Source: Bacteroidales bacterium M5 (GTDB lineage Bacteria; Bacteroidota; Bacteroidia; Bacteroidales; Muribaculaceae). From it: DNA of 39,366 nucleotides. Below the pieces are notes generated by a model, which was not told the origin of the DNA, searched no databases, and was given only the letters and a program-made list of their open reading frames with translations. This document shows positions 8,525-16,604 of this stretch, one piece after another; the stretch's first letter is position 1; each line of letters opens with the position of its first letter. The stretch covers positions 1-39,366 of the forward strand of contig LUJP01000066.1 of NCBI GenBank assembly GCA_001689535.1, given 5' to 3'. The position numbers were made by a program, and so were the translations under genes.

Positions 8525-9844
8525 TTAGATGTCGTCATCGTCGAAGTCATCGCCGTCATCCTCCGGCTCATCGAAGTATCCTTCGGCCTCGAGACGCGCC
8601 TGTATTTCCTCGGGCGACAGGGAGGCATCAACCGTCACGTAACCGCAACGGCGAAGGTCGTCCCAGAATTCGGGATAGGATTTGTTGACGGCGTCGGCGT
8701 CGTTGATCACTATGCCGGGCACGCAGGCTGCCACGGGCGCGAGCGCCATTGCCAGGCGATGGTCGGCGTAGACGTCGAATGCCGGTACATTCTCCACTTT
8801 TCTTATCTGCCGTTCCCATTCCAGACCGGAATCGGAGGGATGCACCATAATGCCGAGTTTTGCAAGCTCGGCCGTCACGGCGGCTATGCGGTCGCACTCC
8901 TTTATGCGGAGCGATTCCAGGCCCGAGAGGTGGAAGGGTGTGCCGGTGAGGGCGCAGGTCACCGCAATGGCGGGCGCAAGGTCGGGATTGTCGGAAAGGT
9001 CGGCATACAGACGGCCGTCAATATCGGGCGACGCGGCAATCTCGGCGCCTCCGGCGGTGAATTCGGTGGTGATACCGAGATGCGCGAAGATATCGGCGCA
9101 GGCGCGGTCGCCCTGCAGGGAATCGTCGGCAAGTCCGGGCAGACTGATGAAGCCTGATGTGAGGGCACACACCTCATACCAGAAGGCGGCCGCGCTCCAG
9201 TCGCGCTCCACGTTCTGCTCCACCGGTGAATATGTGGCCACCGGCACGCGTATCTCAGGCATGGTGAGGTCGCATTCCACTCCGGCACGCTCCATCATGG
9301 CAAGGGTCATCTTGATGTAGGAGAACGAGCGCACCTCGCCCGAAAGGCGGAGGGTGAGCGGGTTTTCTCCCATAGGCGCCACCATCAGCAGGGCCGAGAT
9401 GAACTGTGAGCTTACGGTGGCGTCGACGGTGATTTCTCCTCCTGTGAGTTTGCGGCCCGAGATCTTCAGGGGCGGGTAGCCTTCATTTTCCATATATGTG
9501 ATGGAAGCCCCCTGCACGCGCAGAGCGTCGACCAGAGCCTTTATGGGGCGCTGGCGCATGCGCGAGTCGCCGTCGAGAATCACCTCTTTTCCGGGTGAGC
9601 AGGCATAAAAGGCGGTCAGAAAGCGCATGGCTGTTCCGCACGCACCCACGTTGATGGAGTTGGCCTGCGATTCGAGCGACGAGCGCAGTACGCGTGTGTC
9701 GCCGCAATGGGCCACATTTTCGGGCAATTGCATTCCGGGAGTGAGGGCCGCTATAATCAGGGCGCGGTTGCTTACGCTCTTAGAGAGGGGCAGGGTGATT
9801 TCTGCTTCGGGCAACCGTGTAGGGGGGAATATACGGTAGTTCAT
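8525..9844 (-). CDS. aroA: 3-phosphoshikimate 1-carboxyvinyltransferase (EPSP synthase)
   Basis: Transfers enolpyruvyl from PEP to shikimate 3-phosphate, the sixth step of the shikimate pathway; cytoplasmic. Substrate-binding residues are visible in LPLSKSVSNR (K22, S23, R27), NVGACGTAMRF, DGDSRMRQRP, SLRIKECDRI and ADHRLAMAL. The 439 aa are a little longer than usual for the Bacteroidota form because of an acidic C-terminal tail, FDEPEDDGDDFDDDDI. The tail lies beyond the catalytic fold and has no role I know of. A promoter-like site precedes it (9868-9901), and the Cys-motif gene follows after 21 nt. Confidence 0.93.
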   Translation of the reverse strand: MNYRIFPPTRLPEAEITLPLSKSVSNRALIIAALTPGMQLPENVAHCGDTRVLRSSLESQANSINVGACGTAMRFLTAFYACSPGKEVILDGDSRMRQRPIKALVDALRVQGASITYMENEGYPPLKISGRKLTGGEITVDATVSSQFISALLMVAPMGENPLTLRLSGEVRSFSYIKMTLAMMERAGVECDLTMPEIRVPVATYSPVEQNVERDWSAAAFWYEVCALTSGFISLPGLADDSLQGDRACADIFAHLGITTEFTAGGAEIAASPDIDGRLYADLSDNPDLAPAIAVTCALTGTPFHLSGLESLRIKECDRIAAVTAELAKLGIMVHPSDSGLEWERQIRKVENVPAFDVYADHRLAMALAPVAACVPGIVINDADAVNKSYPEFWDDLRRCGYVTVDASLSPEEIQARLEAEGYFDEPEDDGDDFDDDDI

Positions 9845-9867
9845 TTGGCTTTTATGGAGTTGTAAAG

Positions 9868-9901
9868 CAAATTTAGCGAATTATACCGTATTATCCGCAA
9901 A
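9868..9901 (-). promoter_or_regulatory. Promoter-like site upstream of aroA
   Basis: On the minus strand TTTG (9901-9898) precedes TAAATTTG (9875-9868) with a 22-bp spacer, slightly longer than the usual 19-21. It would start an aroA transcript separate from mfd. Confidence 0.45.
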
Positions 9902-9922
9902 AAAGGCGGCTAAAACGCGCCT
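9898..9922 (-). terminator. Weak terminator-like hairpin after mfd
   Basis: On the minus strand AGGCG and CGCCT pair around a 9-nt loop and run into a T tract (about 9904-9899). The stem is only 5 bp, and it overlaps the putative -33 element of aroA, so partial read-through is likely. Confidence 0.4.
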
Positions 9923-9937
9923 GTGGCCCGTGAAGGG

Positions 9938-12900
9938 TCAGATGCCTTTGAGCTCGAGCACCTGCTGTAGCACGTGCTGGGCCTCCTCGACCGACGACAC
10001 GTGGTCGACCGAGATGCTGTTGCGGCCGTTGCGGTTGCGCAGGCGGCACCGCGACGTGTTGAGCTGCAGATATTGCAGCAGTTTGCCGAACATCGGGCTC
10101 TGATAGTAGGCCTTGTTGCTTTCGTCGACGAAATACAGGTACATCACGTCCTGCTTCAGCGCCACTTTCTCTATGCCCAGGCGACGTGCCAGGCGGCGCA
10201 GACGCGGAATGCGCAGAAGCTCGGCCGTAACCGGAGGTATCTTTCCGAAACGGTCGACGAGACGGCTGCGGAAGTTCTGCAGTTCGAGTTCGCGCTCTAT
10301 GGAGTCGAGCTCCTGATAAAGGGCTATGCGTTCGCTTTCCTGAGGCACATAGTCGGAGGGTATGAGCAGCTCCATGTCGCTCTCTATCACGCAGTCGGCC
10401 ACATATTCGGTCTCGCCGTCGGAGGCTATGTCGGCCTGCTCGAGGTCCTGGAATTCCTCGGTGCGCAGCTCCGTTACGGCTTCCTTGAGAATTTTCTGGT
10501 AGGTCTCGTAGCCCAGGTCGGCTATGAATCCGCTCTGTTCGGCGCCGAGCAGGTTGCCCGCACCGCGTATGTCGAGGTCCTGCATGGCTATGTGGATTCC
10601 CGAGCCGAGGTCGCTGAAACTCTCGATGGCCTGGAGGCGCTTGCGCGAGGTCTCGCTGAGCGGCACATGCGGGGGCACGGTGAGGTAGCAGAACGCTTTG
10701 CGGGAGCTGCGTCCCACGCGGCCGCGGAGCTGGTGAAGCTCGCTCAGACCGAAGTTCTGGGCATTGTTTATCACTATGGTGTTGACATTGGGCATGTCGA
10801 CGCCGCTTTCAATGATTGTGGTGGCGAGGAGCACGTCGTAGTCGTGGTTGGCGAAGTCGAGTATGGACTTCTCGAGTTTTTCGGGAGGCATCTGACCGTG
10901 GGCCACGAGCGTGCGCGCGTCGGGTACAAGACGCTTCACCATCGCTTCAAGCTCATGAAGGCCTTCTATGCGGTTGTTGACGATGAACACCTGGCCGTTG
11001 CGCGACATCTCGAAGTTTATGGCTTCGGCCAGAATGTCGTCGCTGAGGGTGTTGACCGATGTGACAATGGGATAGCGGTTGGCCGGCGGAGTGGTTATGG
11101 CCGAGAGGTCGCGCGCTCCCATGAGCGAGAACTGGAGGGTGCGGGGAATGGGGGTGGCGCTCATGGTCAGAGTGTCGACGTTGACTTTCATCTGCTTGAG
11201 CTTCTCCTTTACTGCCACTCCGAATTTCTGTTCCTCATCGACCACGAGAAGGCCGAGGTCGTGGAACTTGACCGACTTGCCGATGAGCTTGTGGGTGCCG
11301 ATGAGAATATCAATTTTTCCTTCGGCGAGGTCGGAGAGCACCTGCTTTGTTTCCTTGGCTGTGCGTGCGCGCGACAGATAGTCGACCCTCACCGGAAAGT
11401 CCTTGAGACGGCGCGAGAAGGTCTGGTAATGCTGGTAGGCGAGCACGGTGGTGGGCACGAGCACGGCGGTCTGCTTATTGTCGGCGGCTGCCTTGAACGC
11501 CGCGCGCATGGCCACTTCGGTTTTTCCGAAGCCTACGTCGCCGCATATCAGGCGGTCCATGGGCCGCTGGCTCTCCATGTCGGCCTTTACGGATTTTGTG
11601 GCCGTGAGCTGGTCGGGGGTGTCCTCGTAGATGAAGGATGCCTCCAGCTCGTGCTGCATGTAGCTGTCGGGCGAGAAGGCGAATCCTTGCTCGTTTTTGC
11701 GGGCTGCATATAGCTTGATGAGGTCGCGGGCTATGTCCTTGAGCTTGCTCTTGGTGCGCTCCTTCATCTTGTTCCAGGCGCCGGAGCCGAGCTTGTTTAT
11801 CTTGGGTGGCACGCCTTCCTTGCCACGGTATTTGGCAAGCTTGTGGAGTGCGTGGATGGAGACGAAGATGATGTCGTCGTTGGCATAGACGAGTTTTATC
11901 ATCTCCTGGGTGCGTCCGGCCACATTGGTGCGGAACAGGCCCGCGAAACGTCCCACGCCGTGGTCCACATGCACAATGTAGTCGCCCGGCTCTATGGAGC
12001 TGAGCTCCTTGAGCGAGAGGGCGAGTTTGCCCGAGCGTGCACGGTCGCTCTTGAGGCTGTATTTGTGGAAACGGTCGAAAATCTGATGGTCGGTGAACAC
12101 GCAGCGGCGCGTGAGATGATCCACGAATCCTTCGTGGAGAGTGCCTTCCACCGGGGTGAATTCTATCTTGTCGCCGCGGTCGGCGAAGATGTCGCGCAGT
12201 CGCTCGAACTGTTTTTCGGAGTCGGAGAGGATGTAGATTGTATAGCCGTTGTCGATGAATCGGGTGAACGATTCGGCTATAAGGTCGAAGTTCTTGTGGT
12301 ATAGCGTCTGTGGCGAGCAATCGAGGTCGATGGAGGCGGAGGCTTCGCGCGAGGGGGCTGCGCCCGCGGTGAAATCGAGACGCCTGAACTCAGGGAATTT
12401 AGAGGCGAAGGCCTCGGCGTCGACAAGCTGCCGCATGGCCGAGCGGTCGCCCTCGTCGGCAATCATGGCGCTTTCCGAGAAGGTCTCGGCCGTCACGGCG
12501 CGCACGCGGTCAACGGTATAGCCCGCGTCGCGCACCGCCAGCAGTGTGTCGGGGTCTACAAATTCGAGAATCGACTCTCCCGCACCGGCCGCAGCCACGT
12601 TGGAGGTGATGGAAATGGCGTCGAGTTTCTGCTCGGAGAGCTGGGTCTCTACGTTGAATGTGCGGATTGAGTCTATGTCGTCGCCGAAGAAATCCAGGCG
12701 GTAGGGAAGCTCGTGACTGTAGCCGAAAATATCAAGGATGGAACCGCGGACGGCGAACTGGCCGGGTTCATAGACGTAGTCGGTCTGGGTGAATCCGTTG
12801 TCGCGAAGCCATCTTACAGTCTCGGCAAGATCGGCGGGGCGGTCTTTGCGCAGTTCGAGTGTGTGGCGTGACAGAGCCTGGCGTGTGGCCACTTTCTCGG

Positions 12901-13279
12901 CCATGGCTTCGGGATAGGTGACCATGAACCGGGGCGGGTTGGCCGATTCCCAGCGGGTGAGGGCTTCGGTGCGCAGTATCTGCGAGGGAGGGTCGGGCTG
13001 TCCGTATTTGATGTCGCGCTTGTAGCCTGAAGGGAACATGACCACAGCGTCCTCGCCGCACAGACGGGTGAGGTCGTGGTAGAGATATCCGGCATCGTCG
13101 AGCGAGTCGGCCACAGCCACGGTGCGCATGCCCTCAGGCAGCATGGCGAGCAGCATGGCGGCCGACGATCCGGCGGCATTATACACACTCATCACGCGGC
13201 CGGCGCCGGAAAGACCTTTCTCAATGGCCTTTCCCCGCGGACCGCGTGAAAATGTCGCGGAGAGTTCGCGTAAGTTCAT
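9938..13279 (-). CDS. mfd: Transcription-repair coupling factor Mfd
   Basis: DNA translocase that removes stalled RNA polymerase at lesions and recruits UvrA. At 1113 aa it is near the usual length. Domains in order: a UvrB-homology N-terminal module (YNAAGSSAAMLLA, then DSLDDAGYLYHDL and FPSGYKRDIKYGQ); a CarD-like RNAP-interaction domain around residues 425-500 (SSIEPGDYIVHVDHGVGRF); the SF2 helicase core with Walker A GDVGFGKTE near residue 580, the DEEQ box in VVDEEQKFG, and SATPIPRTLQ; then the TRG region (LRGRVGRSSRKAFCYL) and a C-terminal TRCF domain. The start ATG at 13279 overlaps the S41 protease stop (ATGA), so the two genes are translationally coupled. Confidence 0.95.
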   Translation of the reverse strand: MNLRELSATFSRGPRGKAIEKGLSGAGRVMSVYNAAGSSAAMLLAMLPEGMRTVAVADSLDDAGYLYHDLTRLCGEDAVVMFPSGYKRDIKYGQPDPPSQILRTEALTRWESANPPRFMVTYPEAMAEKVATRQALSRHTLELRKDRPADLAETVRWLRDNGFTQTDYVYEPGQFAVRGSILDIFGYSHELPYRLDFFGDDIDSIRTFNVETQLSEQKLDAISITSNVAAAGAGESILEFVDPDTLLAVRDAGYTVDRVRAVTAETFSESAMIADEGDRSAMRQLVDAEAFASKFPEFRRLDFTAGAAPSREASASIDLDCSPQTLYHKNFDLIAESFTRFIDNGYTIYILSDSEKQFERLRDIFADRGDKIEFTPVEGTLHEGFVDHLTRRCVFTDHQIFDRFHKYSLKSDRARSGKLALSLKELSSIEPGDYIVHVDHGVGRFAGLFRTNVAGRTQEMIKLVYANDDIIFVSIHALHKLAKYRGKEGVPPKINKLGSGAWNKMKERTKSKLKDIARDLIKLYAARKNEQGFAFSPDSYMQHELEASFIYEDTPDQLTATKSVKADMESQRPMDRLICGDVGFGKTEVAMRAAFKAAADNKQTAVLVPTTVLAYQHYQTFSRRLKDFPVRVDYLSRARTAKETKQVLSDLAEGKIDILIGTHKLIGKSVKFHDLGLLVVDEEQKFGVAVKEKLKQMKVNVDTLTMSATPIPRTLQFSLMGARDLSAITTPPANRYPIVTSVNTLSDDILAEAINFEMSRNGQVFIVNNRIEGLHELEAMVKRLVPDARTLVAHGQMPPEKLEKSILDFANHDYDVLLATTIIESGVDMPNVNTIVINNAQNFGLSELHQLRGRVGRSSRKAFCYLTVPPHVPLSETSRKRLQAIESFSDLGSGIHIAMQDLDIRGAGNLLGAEQSGFIADLGYETYQKILKEAVTELRTEEFQDLEQADIASDGETEYVADCVIESDMELLIPSDYVPQESERIALYQELDSIERELELQNFRSRLVDRFGKIPPVTAELLRIPRLRRLARRLGIEKVALKQDVMYLYFVDESNKAYYQSPMFGKLLQYLQLNTSRCRLRNRNGRNSISVDHVSSVEEAQHVLQQVLELKGI

Positions 13280-14958
13280 TTCTTTCCGGGTGTTTTGGTG
13301 TTGTCGGGCGCCGGAGCCAGAAGCTTATGGTAGCGCGCCGGGTCGGATAGCACGGTCACGGCTGAGTCGACGCCGGGATCTGTGCGGAGAGCGTTCTCTA
13401 TGCCTCCGGCCTGATAATAGTAGCGCTCCACGATGGCGCGGGCGAGGTAGGGTGAAATGGTGGCCCGGTTGGCGTCAAGCTCTTCATCGAGGGGTTTCTT
13501 CATCATCGAGGCCAGATGGTCTATCTGGGTAGAGAGACTGTCGGTCATGTAGCCCTCGATCTGCGCTGCCTGGCGCAGACGGTCTATGATGGTCTCCAGC
13601 ACCTTGTCGCGCTGGAACTTCGCTGGGTCTATGAAGTTTTTGAAGTCCTCGAAGATGGAATCGGTTATCTCAAACTGTCCGGCGGGAGCTATCGAGGGAT
13701 GCGTGGCGGCGAAGCGGGTGGCGTAGTCTGAGGCCCAGTTGTCGCGCACCACATTGAATGTCACGCGGCTTACCTCGGGATAGGTCACCTCCACGTCGGG
13801 TGTAATGCCGCCGCCGTCGCGCACTACTCGTCCGGAGGCGGTGGTGAAGGCGGTGGTGAGGCTGTCGGGGATGCGTCCCGGAGTGCCGTCGGGGTTGCGG
13901 TGGGAGTAGTCTATGGCCTGGATGAGGCGACCGCTGGGAATATAGTATTTGGCGACGGTTACTTTTAGCAGTCCGTCGTAGGGAAGGTCGCGGGTGGTCT
14001 GCACAAGGCCCTTGCCGAAGGTGCGCGAGCCCATTATTACGGCGCGGTCAAGGTCCTGGAGGGCTCCTGAGGTGATTTCGGAGGCGGAGGCCGTGTTGCC
14101 GTCGGTGAGCACTACAAGAGGCAGATCGGGGGCAATGGGCTTGGAGGTGGTTTTATAGACACGCTCGTTGAGGATGCCTTTGCCGCGTGTGCGGAGCACT
14201 TCGGTGTCCTTGGGCAGGAAATAGCTGAGAATCTTCACTGCGCTTTCCAGATAGCCGCCGCCGTTGTCGCGGAGGTCGAACACGAGTCCTTTGAGCTCAA
14301 CGGTGTCCATGAGGGTCTTCAGGGCCATCTTCACTTCATCGGCCGACTTGTCGGTGAACTGTGTGAGGGCTATATAGCCTATGCCGGGAGCCACGGTGCC
14401 GAAATAGGGCACGGAGGGTATGCGGATTTTCTCGCGGGTTACATCGAGCACGAGGATGGAATCGGCGGTATAGGGGCGTTTCACCGTCACTTTTATTGTG
14501 GAGCCGGGAGCACCGCGCAGCCTTTCGCTCACGGTGGTATTGGGTTTGGAGAGCATCGTGTCACTGTCAATGGCCACTATGAGGTCGCCGGGCTTGAGTC
14601 CGGCCTTGGCCGAGGGTGAGCCGGCATAGGGTTCCTCGATGTACACGCCCCCGTCGCGCTGCACGATCACGGCTCCGATGCCGGCGTATTCGCCGTTGTT
14701 CTGACTGTTGAAGTCGTCGCGTTTGTCGCGCGGGATGTATTCTGTATATGGGTCGAGGGTCTCGAGCATGGCGTCGATGGCAGTGCGCACCGAAGCCTCC
14801 ACGTCGATGGAATCCACGTAGTTTGTCTGGAGCTCTTTCATCACCGAGTTGAACACGTCGATGTTGCGGGCTACGGCTGATTTGGGGCTGCGTGTGGCGG
14901 CTGTAGATACAAACCCTGCTGCAATCAGGGCTGCGATGGCGTAGAAAAGCTTCTTCAT
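13276..14958 (-). CDS. S41 C-terminal processing peptidase (Ctp)
   Basis: A 560-aa exported serine protease of the CtpA/Prc family, acting in the periplasm on protein C-termini. The signal/anchor is KLFYAIAALIAAGFVSTA. A PDZ domain spans about residues 90-165 (EYAGIGAVIVQ, KAGLKPGDLIVAID). The catalytic core contains LVFDLRDNGGG, DGNTASASEITSGAL and GSRTFGKGLVQ. By the spacing of the CtpB triad I assign S291, K316 and Q320. The C-terminal extension after residue 400 is mostly helical. It is the first gene of the unit and overlaps mfd by 4 nt. A TAnnTTTG site is present upstream. The natural substrate is unknown. Confidence 0.9.
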   Translation of the reverse strand: MKKLFYAIAALIAAGFVSTAATRSPKSAVARNIDVFNSVMKELQTNYVDSIDVEASVRTAIDAMLETLDPYTEYIPRDKRDDFNSQNNGEYAGIGAVIVQRDGGVYIEEPYAGSPSAKAGLKPGDLIVAIDSDTMLSKPNTTVSERLRGAPGSTIKVTVKRPYTADSILVLDVTREKIRIPSVPYFGTVAPGIGYIALTQFTDKSADEVKMALKTLMDTVELKGLVFDLRDNGGGYLESAVKILSYFLPKDTEVLRTRGKGILNERVYKTTSKPIAPDLPLVVLTDGNTASASEITSGALQDLDRAVIMGSRTFGKGLVQTTRDLPYDGLLKVTVAKYYIPSGRLIQAIDYSHRNPDGTPGRIPDSLTTAFTTASGRVVRDGGGITPDVEVTYPEVSRVTFNVVRDNWASDYATRFAATHPSIAPAGQFEITDSIFEDFKNFIDPAKFQRDKVLETIIDRLRQAAQIEGYMTDSLSTQIDHLASMMKKPLDEELDANRATISPYLARAIVERYYYQAGGIENALRTDPGVDSAVTVLSDPARYHKLLAPAPDNTKTPGKK

Positions 14959-14996
14959 GAGCGTAAAGGCGGGTTGAGAACGGCGTTGTTAATTAA

Positions 14997-15004
14997 CAAA
15001 GTTA
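14997..15004 (-). promoter_or_regulatory. -7 promoter element of the S41 protease gene
   Basis: The minus strand reads TAACTTTG, matching TAnnTTTG, 38 nt upstream of the ATG at 14958. No well-spaced TTTG is visible at -33, so support is partial. Confidence 0.4.
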
Positions 15005-15190
15005 AAAGCCGCGACAAAAATAATGATAATTCGGCGTTTTCGCGCAATCTCCGGCCTCATTCTGGGGCAAAGCACGCGAAACAGCTATAGTTACAACACA
15101 TAAACCGATAAAATATTTCGGCCCAAAGGCGATTTTATGTGGTGTTAGGAGGGAGAAATGCAGAAAAATATGCGAAAAGTAAGAAAAAAG
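15005..15190. other. Intergenic region with no recognised gene
   Basis: AT-rich divergent spacer between the S41 protease gene and the tRNA genes. A 75-codon minus-strand frame at 15002-15229 has no family resemblance and overlaps promoter-like sequence, so it is not called. Confidence 0.4.
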
Positions 15191-15224
15191 TTGCAAAATT
15201 GGAATTATGAGATTAATTTTGCAA
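15191..15224 (+). promoter_or_regulatory. tRNA promoter within a 10-bp inverted repeat
   Basis: TTGCAAAATT (15191-15200) is the exact reverse complement of AATTTTGCAA (15215-15224), around a 14-nt spacer. The second arm largely coincides with a -7-like TAATTTTG (15214-15221), and TTG at 15191-15193 lies 20 bp upstream, as a -33 element would. The first tRNA-Asn starts about 50 nt downstream. The symmetry could serve a regulator or be chance. Confidence 0.45.
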
Positions 15225-15272
15225 CGCAATTGTCCAGAGGGACGTTGTATCGTTTTTAAGTGATGATATTAA

Positions 15273-15346
15273 GCTTCAGTAGCTCAGTTGGTTAGAGCAC
15301 CTGACTGTTAATCAGGGGGTCGTTGGTTCAAGCCCATCCTGAAGCG
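15273..15346 (+). tRNA. tRNA-Asn(GUU), first copy, CCA encoded
   Basis: A 74-nt cloverleaf: acceptor GCTTCAG pairs with CTGAAGC, discriminator G, then encoded CCA at 15347-15349. The D arm is GCTC...GAGC. The anticodon arm CCTGA-CTGTTAA-TCAGG gives anticodon GTT (Asn). The T arm GTTGG-TTCAAGC-CCATC has one U-U mismatch at the second pair (positions 50 and 64). Confidence 0.95.
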
Positions 15347-15371
15347 CCAAAAGAATTTAGGGTTTAGTTAA

Positions 15372-15445
15372 GCTTCAGTAGCTCAGTTGGTTAGAGCACC
15401 TGACTGTTAATCAGGGGGTCGTTGGTTCAAGCCCATCCTGAAGCG
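15372..15445 (+). tRNA. tRNA-Asn(GUU), second copy, CCA not encoded
   Basis: Identical to the first copy over all 74 nt, including the T-stem mismatch. It is followed by CAT instead of CCA, so its 3' end must be completed by nucleotidyltransferase. It lies 22 nt after the CCA of the first copy and is probably on the same transcript. Confidence 0.95.
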
Positions 15446-15451
15446 CATAGA

Positions 15452-15485
15452 AAGCCGTGTGACGCGAAGTCATGCGGCTTTTTTG
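15452..15485 (+). terminator. Terminator of the tRNA-Asn pair
   Basis: An 11-bp stem, AGCCGTGTGAC with GTCATGCGGCT including two G-U pairs, has a GCGAA-type loop and is followed by TTTTTT. Confidence 0.8.
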
Positions 15486-15508
15486 CTGTTTGGAGGGTGA
15501 TTATTGGG

Positions 15509-15643
15509 GACGCTACAGACCTTACGGACTTTACAGACGCTACAGACTTTGCGGATGATGCTGACTTTGCGGACGATGCTGACTTTGCGGACGCTGCTGC
15601 CCTTACTGACTCTACTGACCTTGCGGAGGCTGCGGAGACTGTG
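15509..15643. repeat. Nonamer array A (15 units of 9 bp)
   Basis: About fifteen consecutive 9-bp units of the form GAC-NTT-ACG (for example GACTTTACA, GACTTTGCG, GACGCTACA), drifting towards the 3' end. The array fills the space between the tRNA terminator and the convergent gluQRS stop. Related arrays lie at 22338, 30317 and 30493. Confidence 0.85.
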
Positions 15644-15653
15644 GCAGTCGATT

Positions 15654-16604
15654 TTATTGTTTTAAAGGATGGTGGCGGAGGTGGTGGAAGAGGGCGGAGG
15701 CGTGGTGGATGAGGTCGTCGGGGATGAGGGAGCGGGAGGGGGAGTCGGTGAGGCCGGCGATGGCTGCGAGGCGGCCTATTACCTCCGAAGGGGTGGAGGT
15801 GAGGCGGAGGTGCTCCATGTTCATAGCGCGGTCGCGTTTGGAGAGGCGGATGCCGGCTTCGTTGCAAATCAGCGGGAGATGGGCGAATTCCGGAGGGGTG
15901 AAGCCTAAGAGTCTGTAAAGCAGCAGCTGCCGGGGCGTGGAGAGAAGGAGGTCGTCACCGCGCACCACTTCCGTGACGCCCATCAGGGCATCGTCTACAA
16001 CCACTGCAAGCTGATAGGCCCAGGCACCGTCGGCGCGGCGGAGCACGAAGTCGCCGCAGTCGGTGCTGAGATTCGAGCTTACGCGGCCACACAGCCGGTC
16101 GGTGAACTCGATGGTCTCATCGGGCACCCAGAGACGCTCGGAATGCGGTCGGTCGGTGACTATCGGAGGAAACGGTGGAGCCGGGGCCGGGCGGCATGTG
16201 CCGGCGTAGATGATGTTGCCGTCGGAGAGATGGGGCGCGTTCGAGGCCATGATGTCGGCGCGCGTGCAGAAGCAGGGATAGACCATGCCGGCGGAACGGA
16301 GCTGCTCGAGGGCGGCGGCGTAGAGATGGCCGCGCTGGCTCTGGCTGTAGGGGCCGGAGGGGCCAATGTTGTCGAGACCGCCTTCGTCCCAGTCAAGGCC
16401 GAGCCAGCGGAGATCGGCTTCTATCGCTTCGGCATGCTCGCGGCGTGAGCGCTGCGGGTCAAGATCTTCGATACGCAGAATCCAGCGGCCGCCGGTGCTG
16501 CGGACCGAGAGCCACGACATGAGGGCCGTGAAGAGGTTGCCCATATGCATGCGTCCGGAAGGGGAAGGGGCAAAGCGCCCCACTACGGCAGGTTTCTGTG
16601 TCAT
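15654..16604 (-). CDS. gluQ: Glutamyl-Q tRNA(Asp) synthetase
   Basis: A truncated GluRS paralogue that attaches glutamate to queuosine-34 of tRNA-Asp. At 316 aa it has the class I catalytic core but no anticodon-binding domain, as expected for GluQRS. The HIGH-equivalent is in GRFAPSPSGRMHMGN. The zinc-site Cys pattern CFC, with a later YAGTC, fits the GluQ type. The KMSKS-equivalent reads RLSKRD. GDDLL and LLYRLLGFTPPEFAHLPL are also typical. The start ATG overlaps the xerD stop (ATGA). No terminator is seen before the nonamer array that follows the stop. Confidence 0.88.
   Translation of the reverse strand: MTQKPAVVGRFAPSPSGRMHMGNLFTALMSWLSVRSTGGRWILRIEDLDPQRSRREHAEAIEADLRWLGLDWDEGGLDNIGPSGPYSQSQRGHLYAAALEQLRSAGMVYPCFCTRADIMASNAPHLSDGNIIYAGTCRPAPAPPFPPIVTDRPHSERLWVPDETIEFTDRLCGRVSSNLSTDCGDFVLRRADGAWAYQLAVVVDDALMGVTEVVRGDDLLLSTPRQLLLYRLLGFTPPEFAHLPLICNEAGIRLSKRDRAMNMEHLRLTSTPSEVIGRLAAIAGLTDSPSRSLIPDDLIHHASALFHHLRHHPLKQ

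Noticed and set aside
9974..11713. 579-codon antisense open frame opposite mfd
   Set aside because: It is a shadow of a GC-rich coding sequence. mfd has full domain support on the opposite strand.
15509..15643. CRISPR array
   Set aside because: The 9-bp period without 25-40 bp repeats and unique spacers excludes CRISPR, and no cas genes are present.
15427..15867. Minus-strand frame with a Lys/Ser/Ala repeat tail
   Set aside because: It is the nonamer array plus an out-of-frame part of gluQ. The repetitive peptide is a by-product of the 9-bp period.
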